64,000 nucleotides of DNA, from NCBI RefSeq assembly GCF_001659605.2, contig NC_035164.2, positions 19,562,000-19,625,999 on the forward strand, in the 5' to 3' direction. The notes beneath the pieces were generated by a model. It had not been told where the DNA came from and made no database searches. It worked only from the letters and a program-made list of their open reading frames with translations. This document shows positions 10,820 to 21,764 of this stretch, piece by piece (within the stretch, counting starts at the first letter, position 1; the number at the start of each line of letters is the position of its first letter). This DNA is from Manihot esculenta. Lineage: Eukaryota > Streptophyta > Magnoliopsida > Malpighiales > Euphorbiaceae. The position numbers and the translations under genes were made by a program.

Positions 10820-10917
10820 CAGGTTCGGCCGCCGAAAGGCAAGTTCGGCCGCCGAACATGCATGAGTTTAGGGGGCACGTTAGGCTGCCGAAGGTCTCTG
10901 ACCAGGCCACCTATAAA
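10820..10917 (+). promoter_or_regulatory. S1 putative promoter: two phased dyads, a degenerate third, TATA box
   Basis: Two 'GTTCGGCCGCCGAA' dyads start 20 bp apart (10823, 10843), a weaker 'AGGCTGCCGAAGG' follows near 10883, and TATAAA stands at 10912-10917. The same order is found in S2 (TATATA at 29145), S3 (TATAAA at 30071) and S4 (TATAAA at 63775). A dyad array upstream of TATA looks like a bound enhancer. The core GCCGCC equals the ERF GCC-box core, but no binding can be claimed from sequence alone. Confidence 0.55.
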
Positions 10918-12194
10918 GGGCCCTCAGATCGGAAATGGGCGAGTTTTCTCCCCATTCTCGAGCTCAAGTGAGTTTTTGTCCTCCCTTGGCCGTTTTCATG
11001 TTTTTCTTCATCTCCTTCATGTTTTCATGAGTTCCATGGTTATTTTGAAGAGTTTTCAAGCTTATATCAAGTTTTGGGAGCTTGGAGCTTTTGGAGCTTG
11101 AATTCTCCACACCTCCGAGTTAGAGATCACGCAACCCTCGATCTTCAAGAGGTAAGTGTAGATCTTTGCTTTCCTAGTGTCTTTTGAAGTTTTATGAAGG
11201 TTTTAATGGTAGAGTATGGGTAGATATGCATGTTAGGATTTATGTGGGTTTTATGCCCAATGTATGTTATGTGATGCTCATGTATGTTTATATGATGCTA
11301 TGTTGAATGTTTAGGCTAGGTTATGCATGTGGGAGAGTGTATGCATGAGTGGGAAAGAGCAAGTGAGATTATGGGTTGTTTTGATGGTTTTGGCCTATGT
11401 GGGTCATAAGCTATCTATGTATGTTTTGTTGTTGTTTTTGGAGTTTAATCAAGCTATTAAGCTCCTTTGTGCATGGTTAAGGGTTTATGCATGTTTTGGT
11501 AAGGTTGGGTGCTTGTTTTGGGGTGTTTGGAAGGTTTGGGAGGCTTGAATGCATGAAAAGCTGAGTTCTGCCCTTCTGGGAAGAACTCAGGTTCGGCCGC
11601 CGAAGGTGGTTTCGGCCGCCGAACCTGCCTTTGGATGCATGGATTGGCCGCCTAACCTTGCCCCCGAAAGCTGAGTTTTGGCTTGAAAGCAGACTTTTGG
11701 CCACCGAAGGAAGGATTCGGCCGCCGAAAGTGCCTGACTTTCGTCTCTGGAGTGGGACTTTCGGCCGCTGAAGGTGCCCGAGTTTCGTCTCTGGAGAGAG
11801 GGTTCGGCCGCCGAAGGTGCCGCCGAAAGTGCCCTGTCCAGCCTTTTCATGGTTGTTTTCTATGCATGTTTAAGTGATGTTCTAGGGGGTTTTTGGGTAG
11901 TTGTTTATGAGTTGTTTAGAGTGTGTTGGCACCTCATTCGAGTCCACCTGTGTAGGATCGGACCCGAGGGATCGAGGAGGCCATCAGCGTTAGCAGTTGC
12001 AGAGTCAGTCCAACGTCTGCCAGAGGTGAGTAGAACTAAACTTAATTTTTATTTTATGAAATCAAATGCTTAAAGCATGCTCATGCATCATGTTTATATG
12101 TAATAGGTTGATTGCACTAGTTACACGAATATGAAGCATTGCATTATTTACTATTGATGGAGATTGGACCAAGGATGACCCCACTAGCCCTAGA

Positions 12195-12300
12195 GATGTT
12201 GTGAGACCTGGCCGGGCTAGGCATACATATACAGTTGTTGTAAGACCTGGCCGAGCCAGGCATACGAAGGTTGTGAGACCCGGCTGGGCCGGGCATACTG
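12195..12300 (+). repeat. Three ~37 bp tandem units in S1
   Basis: 'GTGAGACCTGGCCGGGCTAG', 'GTAAGACCTGGCCGAGCCAG' and 'GTGAGACCCGGCTGGGCCGG', each followed by GCATAC, recur three times. The equivalent spot in S3 (31240-31390) and S2 (32515-32660) also holds three tandem units, but of different sequence. Confidence 0.8.
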
Positions 12301-13095
12301 AGACTGGAAGGGATGTTTTGGGGTTAGGTCCAATCCGTGATATGATATGTTTGTGCTATGACGCATTTCATGAAAGCATGTAATTAATGAACTGTTTTCT
12401 TTGTTTCTACTCACTGGGCTTTTTAGCTCACCCCTCTCCCCTAACCCCAGTGTTGCAGGTTTGAGGTTGATCGGGAAGTCTCGAGAGCAAAGGTTATGCT
12501 TATGTAATAGTATTAGCTTAGTACTTTTAGTGTGGACATGTATTATAAATTGATATAATGAATTGTAAGAGAATGTAATGTAAAGTTAAGTGGAGTTATG
12601 TTTATGGTTTAGTACTGTGCTTGGCCCTGAGACTTGGTTAGTCCCTGTTTAGTACATGATGTATGTTATATTTTATATGTTGAGTTGTGTTTGAACTAAT
12701 CTTGTGGCATGTGTTGTTTACCATGCCAGAGTTTGATGAGGACCCTAGTGGAGGTCTTATGTTTGTGGTTTGATGCATGCACAGGTTAGGTTCTAGTTCT
12801 TTGGATGTGACTCCGGCTTGATGTATGTTATGTAGACCCAGCTAGAGTTTTGATGAGGGCTCTAGTAGGGGGGTCCTTTTATGTTTTTAGTTATGTCGCA
12901 TACAGGTCAGACTCGGTTTGTACATCAGATGTTTGCATTTTTATGTTAAAGTTTCGATCATGTATGGGATTTGACCAGATGATAGGAGGTATGTTTGGCT
13001 TGCTACGGGTCCCGGCGGCCTTAAGCCGATCTGGATCATAGCGCCGGTGGCGGTTCGGGCCGTTACGGTAGGGTATCGATTTCCGGGTCGTTACA

Positions 13096-13330
13096 TTATT
13101 ATTATTAATTATATTAATAATTAATATTAATAATAATAACACTTATTATTATTAATTATATTAATAATTACTAATAATAATAACACTTTATTATTATTAA
13201 ATATATTAATAATAATAACACTTTATTATTATTAAATATATTAATGATTAATAATAATAACACTTATTATTATTAAATATATTAATGATTAATAATAATA
13301 ACACTTATTATTAATAATTATATTAATGGG
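13096..13330. repeat. AT-only tandem repeat in the C2 LTR
   Basis: Five or so diverged copies of a ~45-55 bp unit made of 'TTATTATTATTAA', 'ATATATTAATAATTAATAATAATAACACT'-like pieces lie directly right of S1. The last one before S1 lies at 10585-10622, which shows that S1 inserted inside this array. Confidence 0.75.
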
Positions 13331-14229
13331 CTTTGGGCTTTTAGCCCATTAATATGACATAGCACATCAACAACGTTCTTTTGTATGTGACCCAATAGGC
13401 TCACATTAATTGGCAATAGGCCCAGTCCCACAAGGCCCATAAGTCATAAGTGGCCTCTAGCAAGACATTATGACTACCCAACTAATTATGAGGATCAATA
13501 GTCCGATAAAGCCTAATAGAACATGTGTTAATCCCTTTGTCACACGATATCTAGTTTGAACATAAGTCATGGTCAATGTCAAACTTATAATGTTCAAACT
13601 TATGATTTCTCGATCTCTAAGTAGACTAATAAATTCAAATGATATTGATCACACTATCAATTCATTTGAGCACGGCCATGCATTTCTCAGTCTCACTTAT
13701 CGAGGGGCCCAGAAGATATCTCTCTCATAGAGAGGGACAAATCCTATCTTGATTGTTCATTATCCTCTACATAATTTCTATTATGCTCAATCATAACCTT
13801 TATGATTGTCCGATTAAAGACAACGTTTGGTTATGTCAAAACATAATAGTCCTTATGTTGGAAACTATGACAATCTCAAGTCAAAGGATTAAGACATAAC
13901 TACTTTGAGATTCATTTATGACAATGACCCATGTAGTGATCTCAATGCGGGTCCATCCAATACTTTGTTCTCTAACAAGTATTTATGATTATTGAATTAT
14001 ATCAACATATACATAATCATCTCATGATTATCAATCAATAATTATACCAGTTATATTTTATTATTATCAACATAATAATAAGTAACCAGGGATGATAATC
14101 ATTATTATGTAATATGCAAACAAATAATAATGATAAAAACCTCTTTTATTAATAATCAAAACGACATACAAAAAGGCCCAAGATAATGGCCTAGGGCATA
14201 TACACTAACAATCTCCCACTTGCACTAGG

Positions 14230-16920
14230 CCTAATCATACAAGTATCTAATACCCATAGACCTAGTGTGCTGATCATGCTTGACCTGTGAAAGACGCTTT
14301 GTCAGTGGATCTGCAATGTTGTCATTTGTGTCTACTTTGCATATTTTGATATCTCCTCTGAATAAGGTGATATTACTTGAGTATATGTTTAGATCTCTGG
14401 TGAGATCTGGGCTCCTTTGCCTATGCTATGGCACCGTTATTACCATAATAAAGGTCCATAGGATTTACAATGCTGAGAACCATTCCCAACTCTGAGATGA
14501 AATCCTTCAACCAGACTGCCTTTTTAGCTGCATATGATGCTGCTATATACTCAGCTTCTATAGTAGAATCTGCTATAATGCTCTGCTTGGAACTCTTCCA
14601 ACTAACAACTCCATCATTTAAAGTGAATACGAATCCTGATTGCGATCTTAAGTCATTTATGTCGGTTTGGAAACTAGCATCTGTGTAACCACTTACAACT
14701 AGCTCGTCTTCCAATCCTCCATAAACTAGGAATGCATCCTTAGTCCTTCTGAGGTACTTTAGGATATTCTTAACAGCTGTCCAGTGACTTTCACCTAGAT
14801 CTGCCTGATATCTGCTTGTTGTGCTCAAGGCATATGAGACGTCTGGTCTAGTACATAACATGGCATACATGATAGATCCAATAGCAGAAGCATAAGGGAT
14901 CTTATTCATCCGTTCTCGCTCATCAAATGTCATAGGACATTGATTCTTACTGAGATGAACACCATGAGACATGGGCAAGAATCCTCTTTTGGAATCTTGC
15001 ATGCTGAACCTTTTCAGTACCTTGTCAATATAAGTACTTTGACTCAGACCGATTATCCTCTTGGATCTATCCCTATAGATCTTAATACCAAGGATATATG
15101 CGGCCTCACCTAAGTCCTTAATTGAAAAAGAATTCCTTAACCAAGTCTTAACCTTTTGCAAGGTAAGGATATCATTTCCAATGAGTAATATGTCATCCAC
15201 ATATAGGACTAGAAACACAACTGCACTCCCACTAACCATCTTGTAAACACAAGGTTCATCTTCATTTTTGATGAATCCAAAGTCACTGACTGTTTCATCA
15301 AAACGAAGATTCTAGCTCCGAGAAGCTTGCTTCAATCCATAAATGGATCTCTGAAGCTTGCAAATCTTTCTAGAATTCTCAGGGATTACAAAACCCTTAG
15401 GTTGTGTCATGTACACATCCTCGAGCAAAAGTTCACGACTGTCAGTCATGAGAAATCCATATCTCTCAGGATGATGACGTGTCCTATCAGATTTGCGTGG
15501 GACTTGTGTCACCCTTTCAGTTTCCACAACTATTTGTGATTCTGAAAGGGGTTCTACCAGCGGTTCAATGCTCTCTTGTGGTACTTGAGTTTCCTCAAGT
15601 CGCAATGTACTCCCACTGAATCTCTGAGAGATAAATTCCTTTTCTAAAAAGGTATCATTTCGAGCAACAAACACTTTGTTCTTTGAGGGAATATAGAAAT
15701 AGTATCCTTTGGTTTTCTTAGGATACCCCACAAAATTGCACTTGATAGATTTTGGAGCTAGCTTATTTGAGCGTTTCACATAAGCCTCACAACCCCAAAT
15801 CTTAAGGAAAGACAAACTGGGCATTTTGCCAGTCCATAACTCATATGGTGTCTTTTCAACTGCTTTTGATGGTACTCGGTTTAGAATGAATGCAGCTGTT
15901 TCCAAGGCATAACCCCAAAATGATAAAGGGAGATTTGTTTGACTCATCATAGATCGAACCATATCTAATAAAGTTCGATTTCTCCTTTTAGAAACACCAT
16001 TCCATTGTGGAGTTCCTGGTGGAGTTAATTGTGAAACAATTCCACAGTTTCTAAGATGTTCATCAAACTCTTGGCTCAAATATTCACCACCTCGATCAGA
16101 TCGAAGCATCTTAATAGTTCTACCAAGTTGATTTTGTACTTCATTTTGAAAAGTTCTAAACATTTCAAAAAATTCATGCTTATGCTTCATTAGGTAGACA
16201 TAGTCATACCTACTGAAATCATTAGTGAATGTAATGAAGTACTGATAACCTCCCCTGGCACTAATGCTTAGTGGGCCACATACATCTGTATGTACTAAGC
16301 CCAATACGTCTGAAGCCCTTTGACCTTGTCCAGTAAAAGGGTCCTTTGCCATCTTACCAAGCAAACAAGATTCACAATTTTCAAATGATTCAAAATCAAA
16401 TGAATCTAATAAACCATCCTTATGGAGTTTAGATATACGATTCTCATTTATATGACTAAGACGATAGTGCCATAAATATATTGGGTTTAACTCATTTGGC
16501 TTAGTTTTCTTAGAAGTTATGTTATAGATATTGTTGTCTCTAAAATCATCTAGATTAAGGACATAAAGGCCATCATATGAATTTGCAATACAATAAAGCA
16601 AATCATCTTTATTACATGGAGCATTTCTTATTCTTAATAAGAAATGAAAAACCTTCATCGTCCAAAACAGAAACTGAAATAATATTCCTACTCAAAGTAG
16701 GAACATAAAAGCAATTGTTCAAAACTAACAAAAGCCCATCGGGCAAAATAAGTTCATAAGTCCCTATAGTTATGGCAGCAACTCTTGCTACATTGCCTAC
16801 ACGTAGGTCCACATTGCCCCTTTTCAGTTTTCTACTCCTTTTGAGACCCTTCACATTTCTATAAATGTGAGAGCCACATTCGGTATCTAATACCCATGAA
16901 GTAGAAATAGATAAATTAAT
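14230..16920 (-). pseudogene. Copia pol: protease, integrase, reverse transcriptase-RNase H, broken
   Basis: Read from right to left. A protease end near 16880-16905 reads 'VLDTECGSH', where the family has DTG, so the active-site Gly is changed. A pre-integrase HHCC follows ('YRLSHINENRI', 'CESCLLGKM'). The integrase core has 'HTDVCGP' and 'RSDRGGEY', but 'NGVSKRRNRT' puts Lys where the third catalytic Glu belongs (codon near 15987-15989). After 'ERYGFLMTDSRE' the reading jumps to 'DVYMTQPKGF' (about 15415), so some 100 residues at the start of reverse transcriptase are deleted. A stop follows 'YGLKQASRS' (15311). Then come the catalytic 'YVDDILLIGND' and RNase H with 'YTDASF' and 'STIEAEYIAAS' up to 14421 and beyond. 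The element is inactive. Confidence 0.85.
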
Positions 16921-17469
16921 ATATATCTATAACATAAATACATGAAGTCGTAGTCTTACTACTCTTCTTCTTCTTGCACTCATCCAAATAGAGTTTGCAA
17001 TTTCTCTTCCAATGCTCTGGTTTACTTGCAATGGAAGCAGATTCCTTCCTTAGGAACTATTTCCTTAGGAACTTTTGCCTTGGATTGCCATTTAGGCTTG
17101 CCTCATCCCTTAGGCCCATTACCACCTTTGGGCTTGGGCTTCCCCTTAATTTTCATGGGCTTACCCTTATTGACATTCAAAATTTGGGTAGGCCTTTTCT
17201 TGATATTTACCTCAGTTGTCTTTAGCATCCCATGCAGCTCAGGAATGGATTTCTCCATATTGTTCATGTTATAGTTCATGAGAAAAACTACTGGGTAAAG
17301 AATGTAGGATCAGATCTGTAGAGAGTTCTAAACTCAGAGGGTAGCCAAATCTAGCAAGGTGATCAATGTAGCCTTTCATTTTCAAAACATGGGCACTAAC
17401 TGATTCACCTTCAGCCATTTTGCAATCATGCAATGCAATGGTGGTTTCATACCTGTCCTGCCTAGCTTG

Positions 17470-17802
17470 TTATTGGAAAGCCTGTTTGAGATGGACACTC
17501 ATCTCATAGGCCTCAAGGTGCTCCAAATCCTTCTGAAGTTCTGGGCACATAGTTACCAACATAAGACATCCAATGTCATTAGAATCATCCATATGCTTCT
17601 TATGCTTGTTCTTAACAGCATTAGTAGCATCAGCAGGAGGTGGTTCTGGGATAGCTTCATCAAGCACATAGGACTTTTTCTCTTGCTTGAGAACAATTCT
17701 CAAGTTTCTAAACCAGTCAACAAAATTAGTTCCATTTTCTTTCAGTTTATCCTTCTCAAGGATAGATCGCAGTGATAAGGTGGAATTGTTATTAGCAGCC
17801 AT
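17470..17802 (-). pseudogene. Copia gag N-terminal part
   Basis: It starts with Met at 17802 (MAANNNSTLSLRSILEKDKL) and shows 'LKENGTNFVDWFRNLRIVLK', the usual beginning of a copia UBN2-type capsid, followed by 'YVLDEAIPEPP'. It breaks off at about 17470. Faint gag sequence continues to about 17290 in other frames, and the zinc knuckle is not recognisable. Together with pol at 14230-16920 it forms one minus-strand gag-pol body. It may belong to C1 or C2. Confidence 0.75.
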
Positions 17803-20194
17803 AATTATCTACAAAAATATGCAAGCATAATTAATTTAGTAAATTAATATTGAGGTGATAATAATCTCTCACTAAAATACAACCCTCAAAATAATAATAA
17901 TATTTTAGTGGGTTAAGATCCATATTTCACCTAATTCTAAGTCAGCTTTGGCATGACGCTTAGAATTAAGTTATTTAGGTAGGTAACCCCTTACCAATTA
18001 CATCTAATGTAACTTTTAGATTATGAGGTATTGACATCATATGTCAAATGCATGTTATACCCCATCTAATGCCTTAGGCCCAAAACCGTTTTGATAGCCT
18101 AATTAAGCTCAACCAAAATTAAATAAATGAGTAACTATTACTCATCCTATCTTACTAGGATAACCTAATGCACTTTGCTTTGGCAAAACCTGCATTTTGG
18201 TGATTTTAGTCTTGATAGGTGTTTAATATATGGGTGGTATTAAAACTTAAAATTTTAGAGTGAGGGTTCATCTTTTAATTTTAATTATTTTGTCTTGCAT
18301 ATATGTATTATAGCATCCTATATGCATACATATATATAGACAATAATACATAGTATCTCATACTAAAATATGACAAAATAATAAAATATAGTCATTTAAA
18401 TCTGATTTAAAGACTAAAAGAAAATAATTTAAAATTTAAATCTGATTTAAGGACAAATCTCAATGAAAAATGTTTGATTGTTGTTGGTAGTCATTGTTTA
18501 ATCTACAAAGTTAATTGAAACAAAATTAGATAAGATCTTAAATTATAATCCCACAATTTGAATTAATATCCAATAAATAATTCATTTATTAATGATAAAA
18601 TTATGGGACAAGATCCGTATTTCACTTTGTCTTAGTCAAACTGAGTTTGTACATCTAAGACTAGGCTATTTACGTAGGAACTCTTTCCAATCATATCCTA
18701 TATGATTCTTGGTTTTAATGGATTGACATCGTATGTCAGGCACATACCCATTTTAGATTGCCTAGGGCCAAGAGCAAATCTAACTACCTATGTTAAGTCT
18801 AAACCTACAATCGAGTGTTAAGCGTAACAATTACCCTAACACTTGCCTCACAAAGATAATCTAACGCACCTAGCTTTGGCTATCCCACGCTTCAATGATC
18901 GATGCCTTGACAAGTTTTGATTTAGGAAGGCAGTTCATATTGACTTAATTTTTAGGGATTGTTTGAAAAATGACTTACATGGCTAATGGATATCCATACA
19001 TTCACACATGCATAGGTATAAAGCGCAAAAGTAAACGTGTCATTCATGGGCTAATGGACCTATAATTGAGAACTAAGACCTATTACAAAATATTCTTCTT
19101 CTTCAAGTTTGGCCAAAATGAATTAGCTCACCAATCAGTTGGATCAAAATGAATTAGCTCATAACTATTGGGCCAAGACAAGTTAGCTCCCCAACTTAGG
19201 CTCCGTCTTCAAATTCTATACTATAAAATTTAACGTACATTACAAAATTAATAAACGACACATAGTACATATTTAATTTACAAAATCAAAATAAAGCCCA
19301 TGAGTGCACCATGCAATGACATTCACAAAACACACATCATACATAGCAATAATAATCGTGACATTTTTTATTTTATTTGTTAGTGTAAGCCCATTAAGAA
19401 AGCTGTGTATTTAAGCTTTTAGAATTATCCTGAGGAACGGTTTGGGCCTAAGCCCATTAGGTCAACCATTGATCAACTCATCTTATGAGTCATTCTTAAA
19501 GTCTTGAAACACAAAACAACTTTGATTAGTGCCGTTAATCAAAAAACCCAATTTCTGATTTAGTTCGATTTACATGTTTAGTAGTTTAACATTTAAAGCA
19601 TAAACATATGAATTACATATACCAAAAATATGAAATAAACAATTTAAACATATAAATCTATGATATAGCATTCGCTATTAAAAGAACAATATCGATAAAA
19701 TTCAATCATGACAAAATAAAACAATCGGCATACATATACAACATGCAAAAGTGTATATTATGAAGATGTTCCATTAATCATGTTAAGATTAACTATTAAT
19801 CACTAAAAACCATATTTATCACTTAATTAAAATACTCATTTTGGATCTGATCTAAATGATGTTTGAATATCCTAAGTGGATTTAAACCTTACTAATCATA
19901 TTAAAAAAGAAAATCCTAGCCGATTATAAAAAACCTCTCTTAGCCGATTATATTCTTCATTCTAGGGACAGTTTTGGAAATATAATAATTCTGCCCAGAT
20001 TTATTTTTGATCAAATAAACATCCAAATAAGTTATAAAACACCTCCTATTAATTATATTAATCATTTAGAGTGTTTAACTAACTCATATTAGTGAAAACA
20101 TACAATACAGAAAATTTTAGCTTTGTTGTCTACACGTCTAGGTAAGTGTTTAAGCACACAAACCATTTTAATACTATTATTAAAATGCAATCAG
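17803..20194 (-). other. Copia 5' leader, non-coding, with two diverged similar blocks
   Basis: There is no ORF of note. Block 17890-18230 and block 18595-18950 resemble each other. Each has 'AAGATCC(A/G)TATTTCAC', then 'TATTTA(G/C)GTAGG', then 'TTGACATC(A/G)TATGTCA', then a 'CTAA(T/C)GCA' cluster. At 2.4 kb this leader is long. The pair could be an internal duplication or the leaders of two different copia elements brought together by deletion. A short tandem 'AAATGAATTAGCTCA' repeat lies at about 19122-19180. Confidence 0.6.
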
Positions 20195-20206
20195 GCTTTG
20201 ATACCA
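20195..20206 (-). other. C1 primer-binding site
   Basis: The minus strand reads TGGTATCAAAGC directly inside the LTR that starts at 20208. This is the initiator-tRNA-Met-type primer site of plant copia elements and fixes the orientation and LTR boundary of C1. Confidence 0.85.
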
Positions 20207-20207
20207 C

Positions 20208-21759
20208 TGTTGGTAATCTTATGAGCTTAATATCATATTGGTGCAACGGAAAAATAAAATAATTTTAAGTCATAAGAACAAATAAAAGTCGATGCATGCA
20301 ACAATGGTATTAAAGGTGCAAGAATTGCCTTTGCTGAATTATTTACAAGATTAGACCAAAATAAAACGAATCAAAATCACTTTTTTTATCTCCTTTCCAG
20401 TAGCACAACTTAACCAAGGGAGTGCCCAATAGCGACTCCCCTCTATGATCTCACACACTGAAATTCTCGGCCAAAGGAAGTATGCTAGCACCTTGAATGT
20501 TTGCATCTTCCTTTTGGTTTTTGTGAATTCAGCTTAGGTAGAGGATTGGAGATATGATCTCTTTCAATACCTGAAGTATTTAGTGCCAAAAACTTAAGAG
20601 CAAATAGGAGAAAAATCTCTTTTTTCTCTCTAAGAAATTCAGCCAAAGAGAGGAGGTGGAAGACCCTTTTTCTTCTTTCTCTTTTTTCTCTCTTATATAT
20701 AGCCACATATTCAGAGTTCTATATCAAACCTTAAGCCACATTAAGTGGGCCTAGAAATGTGTAGCGAAATTCACATGAGCCTATTGATAATATTTTAAAC
20801 AAACTACTTATTAATGGCCCGATAAGAAAAGACCAAAGTATTCTTTGTCCAAATTTCATCGTGCGTGATCCTATAGGACTATTCAATGTTAGCAATGAAT
20901 TTTTAAAGTCCATAAATTTTAATTGATCTCAAGTAAGATATTATGATTACCCAAATTGAATAGTTATGAATTTGCTCAGAAATCACCCTACTAGTGAACT
21001 AGTACAATCCTTTATCATAAGATATCATGATTTGCATAAGGCATGTAACAAGTCATCCTTACTAACTGCTAAATCATTTTTCTTGACCTATTAGTGATAC
21101 TGAATCAATCAAATTAATGATAACTCTTATCATACAACTTGGGTGTGGCCACACTCTTCTCAGTTTCACTAGTCAAGTGTCCGATGATATTTTCTCTTTC
21201 TTCGAGAGAGGCAATCCCTTCACTTCTCTCATGTTGCTTAGCATGAACCGTGGCATACCCAATTATACCCGTACTTGCCAACCTATTTACGGGTGATTTA
21301 GATATAAGTCAAAGTGTACGAGGACTCATCTAGGCATCCATAGAAATTTCTAGTCTAAGGACTTCTAGTATAAGTATTAGTAGAGAGACACTTATGACTT
21401 TCAACCATGTAATATTCTCGTAAGTGGATCGTTTTTAAATACAATATTCTTAACTTGTATTTATGTTCTCTAATTGATATCCAATATCCTATGACCTGTA
21501 AAGCATGATCATCTCACAGAGACTATACTAGTCTTAGTTCAAATTGACTAGAGAAGTTTAGAATGTTGTTCTTTAAAGTTTCAAGGTTTTACTGCCAAGT
21601 GCCTCACACTTGATAACTTGAATAGATCCAACATTCAAGGATGTTTTATCAATTTAATATACATAATAATAAACAAAGGGATAAATAAATGTCTTATCTT
21701 TATTTATTGTAGATAAAATATCTTTACAATATACCTGGTACTAGGGCTTATAATAATAT
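20208..21759 (-). repeat. C1 5' LTR
   Basis: About 1.55 kb, starting TGTTGGTAATCTTATGAGCT on the plus strand. It matches the left copy 4718-6017 and continues ~450 bp further (21300-21759). The right end reads TTATAATAATAT, where a CA end would be expected, so it has mutated. The neighbouring AAAAG/TGTCAA then restores the T1 integrase reading. Confidence 0.8.
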
Positions 21760-21764
21760 AAAAG

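Larger units (their letters stand above)
10628..13095 (+). mobile_element. S1: solo LTR (S family, probable Tekay-like gypsy)
   Basis: 2468 bp from TGTAATACCCGAC to GGGTCGTTACA, flanked by a perfect 5-bp duplication TTATT (10623-10627 and 13096-13100). There is no internal region, so it is a solo LTR left by recombination. Contents in order: paired dyads GTTCGGCCGCCGAA(A/C) at 10823 and 10843; TATAAA at 10912; a donor-like AGAG/GTAAGT at 11151/11152; an array of dyads and 'CTTTCGTCTCTGGAG' modules at 11590-11835; 'TGTAG' acceptor-like at 11955; GTGAGT donor at 12026; three ~37 bp tandem units at 12195-12300; and a pyrimidine tract plus TTGCAG at 12458. The Tekay assignment is a guess from the TGTAAY...GTTACA ends. 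Confidence 0.9.
10026..14210 (-). repeat. C2: copia 3' LTR, interrupted by solo LTR S1
   Basis: The plus strand reads TGTTGGGAAATCCCGAG... up to ...TATACACTAACA at 14210. In minus orientation this is an LTR beginning TGTTAGTGTATATGCCCTAG, directly preceded by a polypurine tract (GTGGGAGAT, 14211-14219 on the plus strand as ATCTCCCAC). Without S1 (10628-13095) and one copy of its target duplication it is about 1.7 kb. It is a relative of the C1 LTR, with the same TGTTGG...GCAACGG/GCAGCGGAAAAATAAAAT end, but clearly a different family. The matching 5' LTR is not in the window. Confidence 0.8.
4718..21759 (-). mobile_element. C1: Ty1/copia element inserted in T1 integrase, secondarily rearranged
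   Basis: Related LTR sequences lie at 4718-6017 (left, cut by A0) and 20208-21759 (right). The right LTR is followed, in minus orientation, by a tRNA-Met-type primer site (20195-20206). The flanks are AAAAA (4713-4717) and AAAAG (21760-21764), a five-base duplication with one change. Inside are A0, C2 and S1. The internal copia body (14211-20194) seems to be partly C2 and partly C1; see Findings. Confidence 0.75.
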
